Source: Microcaldota archaeon (lineage in GTDB: Archaea > Micrarchaeota > Micrarchaeia > Anstonellales > Bilamarchaeaceae). From it: a stretch of DNA of 15,423 bases. How positions within the stretch are numbered: position 1 is the first letter of the stretch; the number at the start of each line of letters is the position of its first letter. The stretch spans positions 1-15,423 of the forward strand of contig JAHJBR010000002.1 of the NCBI GenBank assembly GCA_018813445.1, in the 5' to 3' direction. This document shows, one piece after another, positions 14,237 to 15,423 of this stretch. A program made the translations under genes and the position numbers. The notes beneath the pieces are model-generated. The model had not been told where the DNA came from. It made no database searches and was given only the letters and a program-made list of their open reading frames with translations.

Positions 14237-15052
14237 TCATTTTCCATATATTTTTCTTATAAATACTGTGAATTCCACATCCTTTCCTGCAAGAGGCCCA
14301 TTTGCATCAAAAATAATGTGTGTTTCATTCTTTGATATTACAGTAGCAGTTACATTTACATTCTCATTAGGAAGTTTAGTGTTATATTCTACTCCAGGAT
14401 AAGCAAGAACTTCCACTAACATTGTGTCGTTATCTATTGAAACCACACGTTCCATCAAGCCAGCATACAGGAATGATCTATTGACTTCTAAATTGTATCT
14501 TACTACCACTGATTGATTAGTTACGTTCACTACCTCCATATCAAAATGCTGACTATTAATTATATCTCCAACCGAATAGGTGACATTAAACTGTTCAATA
14601 TAAATTTTTGGAATCCATTCATACAGACTCCTAGAATAGGTTCTATTTATTGTAAATACAAGAGAATCGTTGCGCGGGCCGAACGCATCTTCTGGGCTTA
14701 ATACAAAAGTCTTATTTCCACCTACTTCCACACCAACCAAACCGCGTGCGAATGCAGGGAAAGAACCGCCGTTTGATGTGTTGAAAACCTGGGGGCCAAA
14801 AAGAGTTCTTCCGCTCATTATTCCATGCTGATTTGCAACTGATTCCATTGTGGTATCGTAAACTGCGAGATAGGTTGCATTAGTGGACATATTGGTGAAA
14901 TTAGCCTTAATTATGTAATCAACGAGTACTGTGTCTCCAAAAACTACTTTCTCAGGTTCTGGAGTTGGTTGAGGTTGGTCTTGAGTACAGCCTAAAGTAA
15001 AAAGTAAAAGGATGGAGAATACTGCCAATAAAATGTATCTTAAAGAACTCAT
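14237..15052 (-). CDS. Secreted FKBP-type peptidyl-prolyl cis-trans isomerase, probable lipoprotein
   Basis: A 271-residue extracytoplasmic prolyl isomerase. Residues 2-21 are a hydrophobic signal segment ending TLGC, so Cys22 may be lipid-anchored; a Pro/Gln/Glu spacer follows. The FKBP half-domain starts at GDTVLVDY (39-46) and runs through VYDTT, FPAFARGLVGVEVGG and SPEDAFGPRND. The middle, about 130-240, corresponds to the insert-in-flap chaperone domain of SlyD-like proteins but is longer. DANGPLAGKDVEFTVFIRKI (249-268) is the characteristic closing strand. Fourteen N-glycosylation sequons (N-x-S/T) are spread over residues 51-244. The ATG at 15052 is chosen because it places the signal peptide at the N-terminus and has AAAGGA upstream; a longer frame from 15106 would add 18 polar residues. 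It probably helps fold S-layer or other exported proteins. Confidence 0.85.
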   Translation of the reverse strand: MSSLRYILLAVFSILLLFTLGCTQDQPQPTPEPEKVVFGDTVLVDYIIKANFTNMSTNATYLAVYDTTMESVANQHGIMSGRTLFGPQVFNTSNGGSFPAFARGLVGVEVGGNKTFVLSPEDAFGPRNDSLVFTINRTYSRSLYEWIPKIYIEQFNVTYSVGDIINSQHFDMEVVNVTNQSVVVRYNLEVNRSFLYAGLMERVVSIDNDTMLVEVLAYPGVEYNTKLPNENVNVTATVISKNETHIIFDANGPLAGKDVEFTVFIRKIYGK

Positions 15053-15095
15053 GGCATTCCTTTTGCAGATAAAGCTTTTATTTGTTTTTACAAAA

Positions 15096-15423
15096 TTAGG
15101 AATCAATGGTTAAAGTTCTTGTATAGAGTAATGCGGAGCGACCAAACATATCCCATATTGATACATTATACGCGTAAACTCCGTTATTCAAACCTGTAAT
15201 GTTTTTCCAGCAGTTTTTTTCGTCGCAAGACATTGAATAAGAGGTTCCGTTGAACAATAGAGTAGTGTTTAGCCGGCTGGTTTCTCTATAATAAACCTCT
15301 ATATATGCCCAGTTTCTGGAAAGCACTGCGTTACTGCGTTCACTCCAGCGAGTATAGCTAATGCGCGGCTCTAAGGTATCCACAGTAAAATTCCTAGTTG
15401 GAGTAGTATTTATGCTTCTAAAC
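15096..15423 (-). CDS. C-terminal end of a secreted Ig-like/FN3-like repeat protein (partial)
   Basis: The last 108 codons of a gene whose 5' part lies beyond base 15423; the frame is open to the edge, so the GTG at 15383 is not needed as a start. I do not recognise a specific family. The segment reads as the end of one beta-sandwich repeat (NTTPTRNFTVDT) followed by a complete one that ends in a similar strand (ALLYTRTLTIDS) just before the stop. Such R-x-[FL]-T-[VI]-D-[TS] strands close Ig-like repeats in many surface proteins of archaea. A CDEKNC pair may form a disulfide, and six N-x-S/T sequons point to an extracellular location. It precedes the FKBP gene by 43 bases on the same strand. 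Adhesin or cell-envelope role is inference. Confidence 0.6.
   Translation of the reverse strand, partial: FRSINTTPTRNFTVDTLEPRISYTRWSERSNAVLSRNWAYIEVYYRETSRLNTTLLFNGTSYSMSCDEKNCWKNITGLNNGVYAYNVSIWDMFGRSALLYTRTLTIDS

Noticed and set aside
15053..15106. 18-residue N-terminal extension of the FKBP protein
   Set aside because: It would place polar residues before the signal segment and overlap the upstream gene; the ATG at 15052 starts just before the hydrophobic leader.

Overview
This window looks like part of an archaeal chromosome, AT-rich by eye. The archaeal signals are TATA-like boxes about 30 bases upstream of several first-in-operon ATGs with almost no leader, GGTGA-type ribosome binding sites on internal genes, the archaeal fructose-1,6-bisphosphate aldolase/phosphatase, an archaeal-type aspartyl-tRNA synthetase, and AGA/ATA/GGA-rich codon use. 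Secreted proteins crowded with N-glycosylation sequons and an ankyrin protein would suit a DPANN-type lineage. That placement is inference; no rRNA is present to settle it.

Layout. Bases 1-4412 (+) hold an arginine operon: argC (3' end only), argD, an N-acetylornithine carbamoyltransferase (argF'), argB and argE. Together they would run the acetylated route from N-acetylglutamate to citrulline, with carbamoylation before deacetylation. Bases 4409-5518 (-) encode the bifunctional FBP aldolase/phosphatase of gluconeogenesis, which ends stop-to-stop against argE. A divergent promoter region separates it from aspS and an alanine-aminotransferase-like gene (5616-8150, +). An ankyrin-repeat gene (8206-8904, +) with its own promoter follows, then gatC-gatA-gatB (8948-12067, +). 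On the minus strand, read right to left, are the end of a secreted Ig-like-repeat protein (15423-15096), a secreted FKBP-type prolyl isomerase (15052-14237) and a class II ribonucleotide reductase (14213-12132).

How the genes connect. AspRS carries the His and Pro that mark non-discriminating archaeal enzymes, and GatCAB is encoded nearby. This predicts that Asn-tRNA is made indirectly: Asp is loaded on tRNA-Asn and then amidated.

Main oddities. (1) A bacterial-style AOTCase pathway sits in an archaeal-looking genome, and the residue that aligns with the acetyl-selectivity Glu is Thr. (2) Three otherwise well-conserved genes each carry one small lesion: argF' has an in-frame TAA, aspS an in-frame TGA at a conserved Gly codon, and gatA a one-base frameshift. 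Sequencing or assembly error is the simplest reading; recent mutation or unusual decoding are alternatives. (3) The ribonucleotide reductase lacks the usual C-terminal cysteine arm. (4) The FKBP protein has 14 sequons. No CRISPR array, IS element, tRNA or rRNA was seen, and no gene-free stretch exceeds 300 bases.
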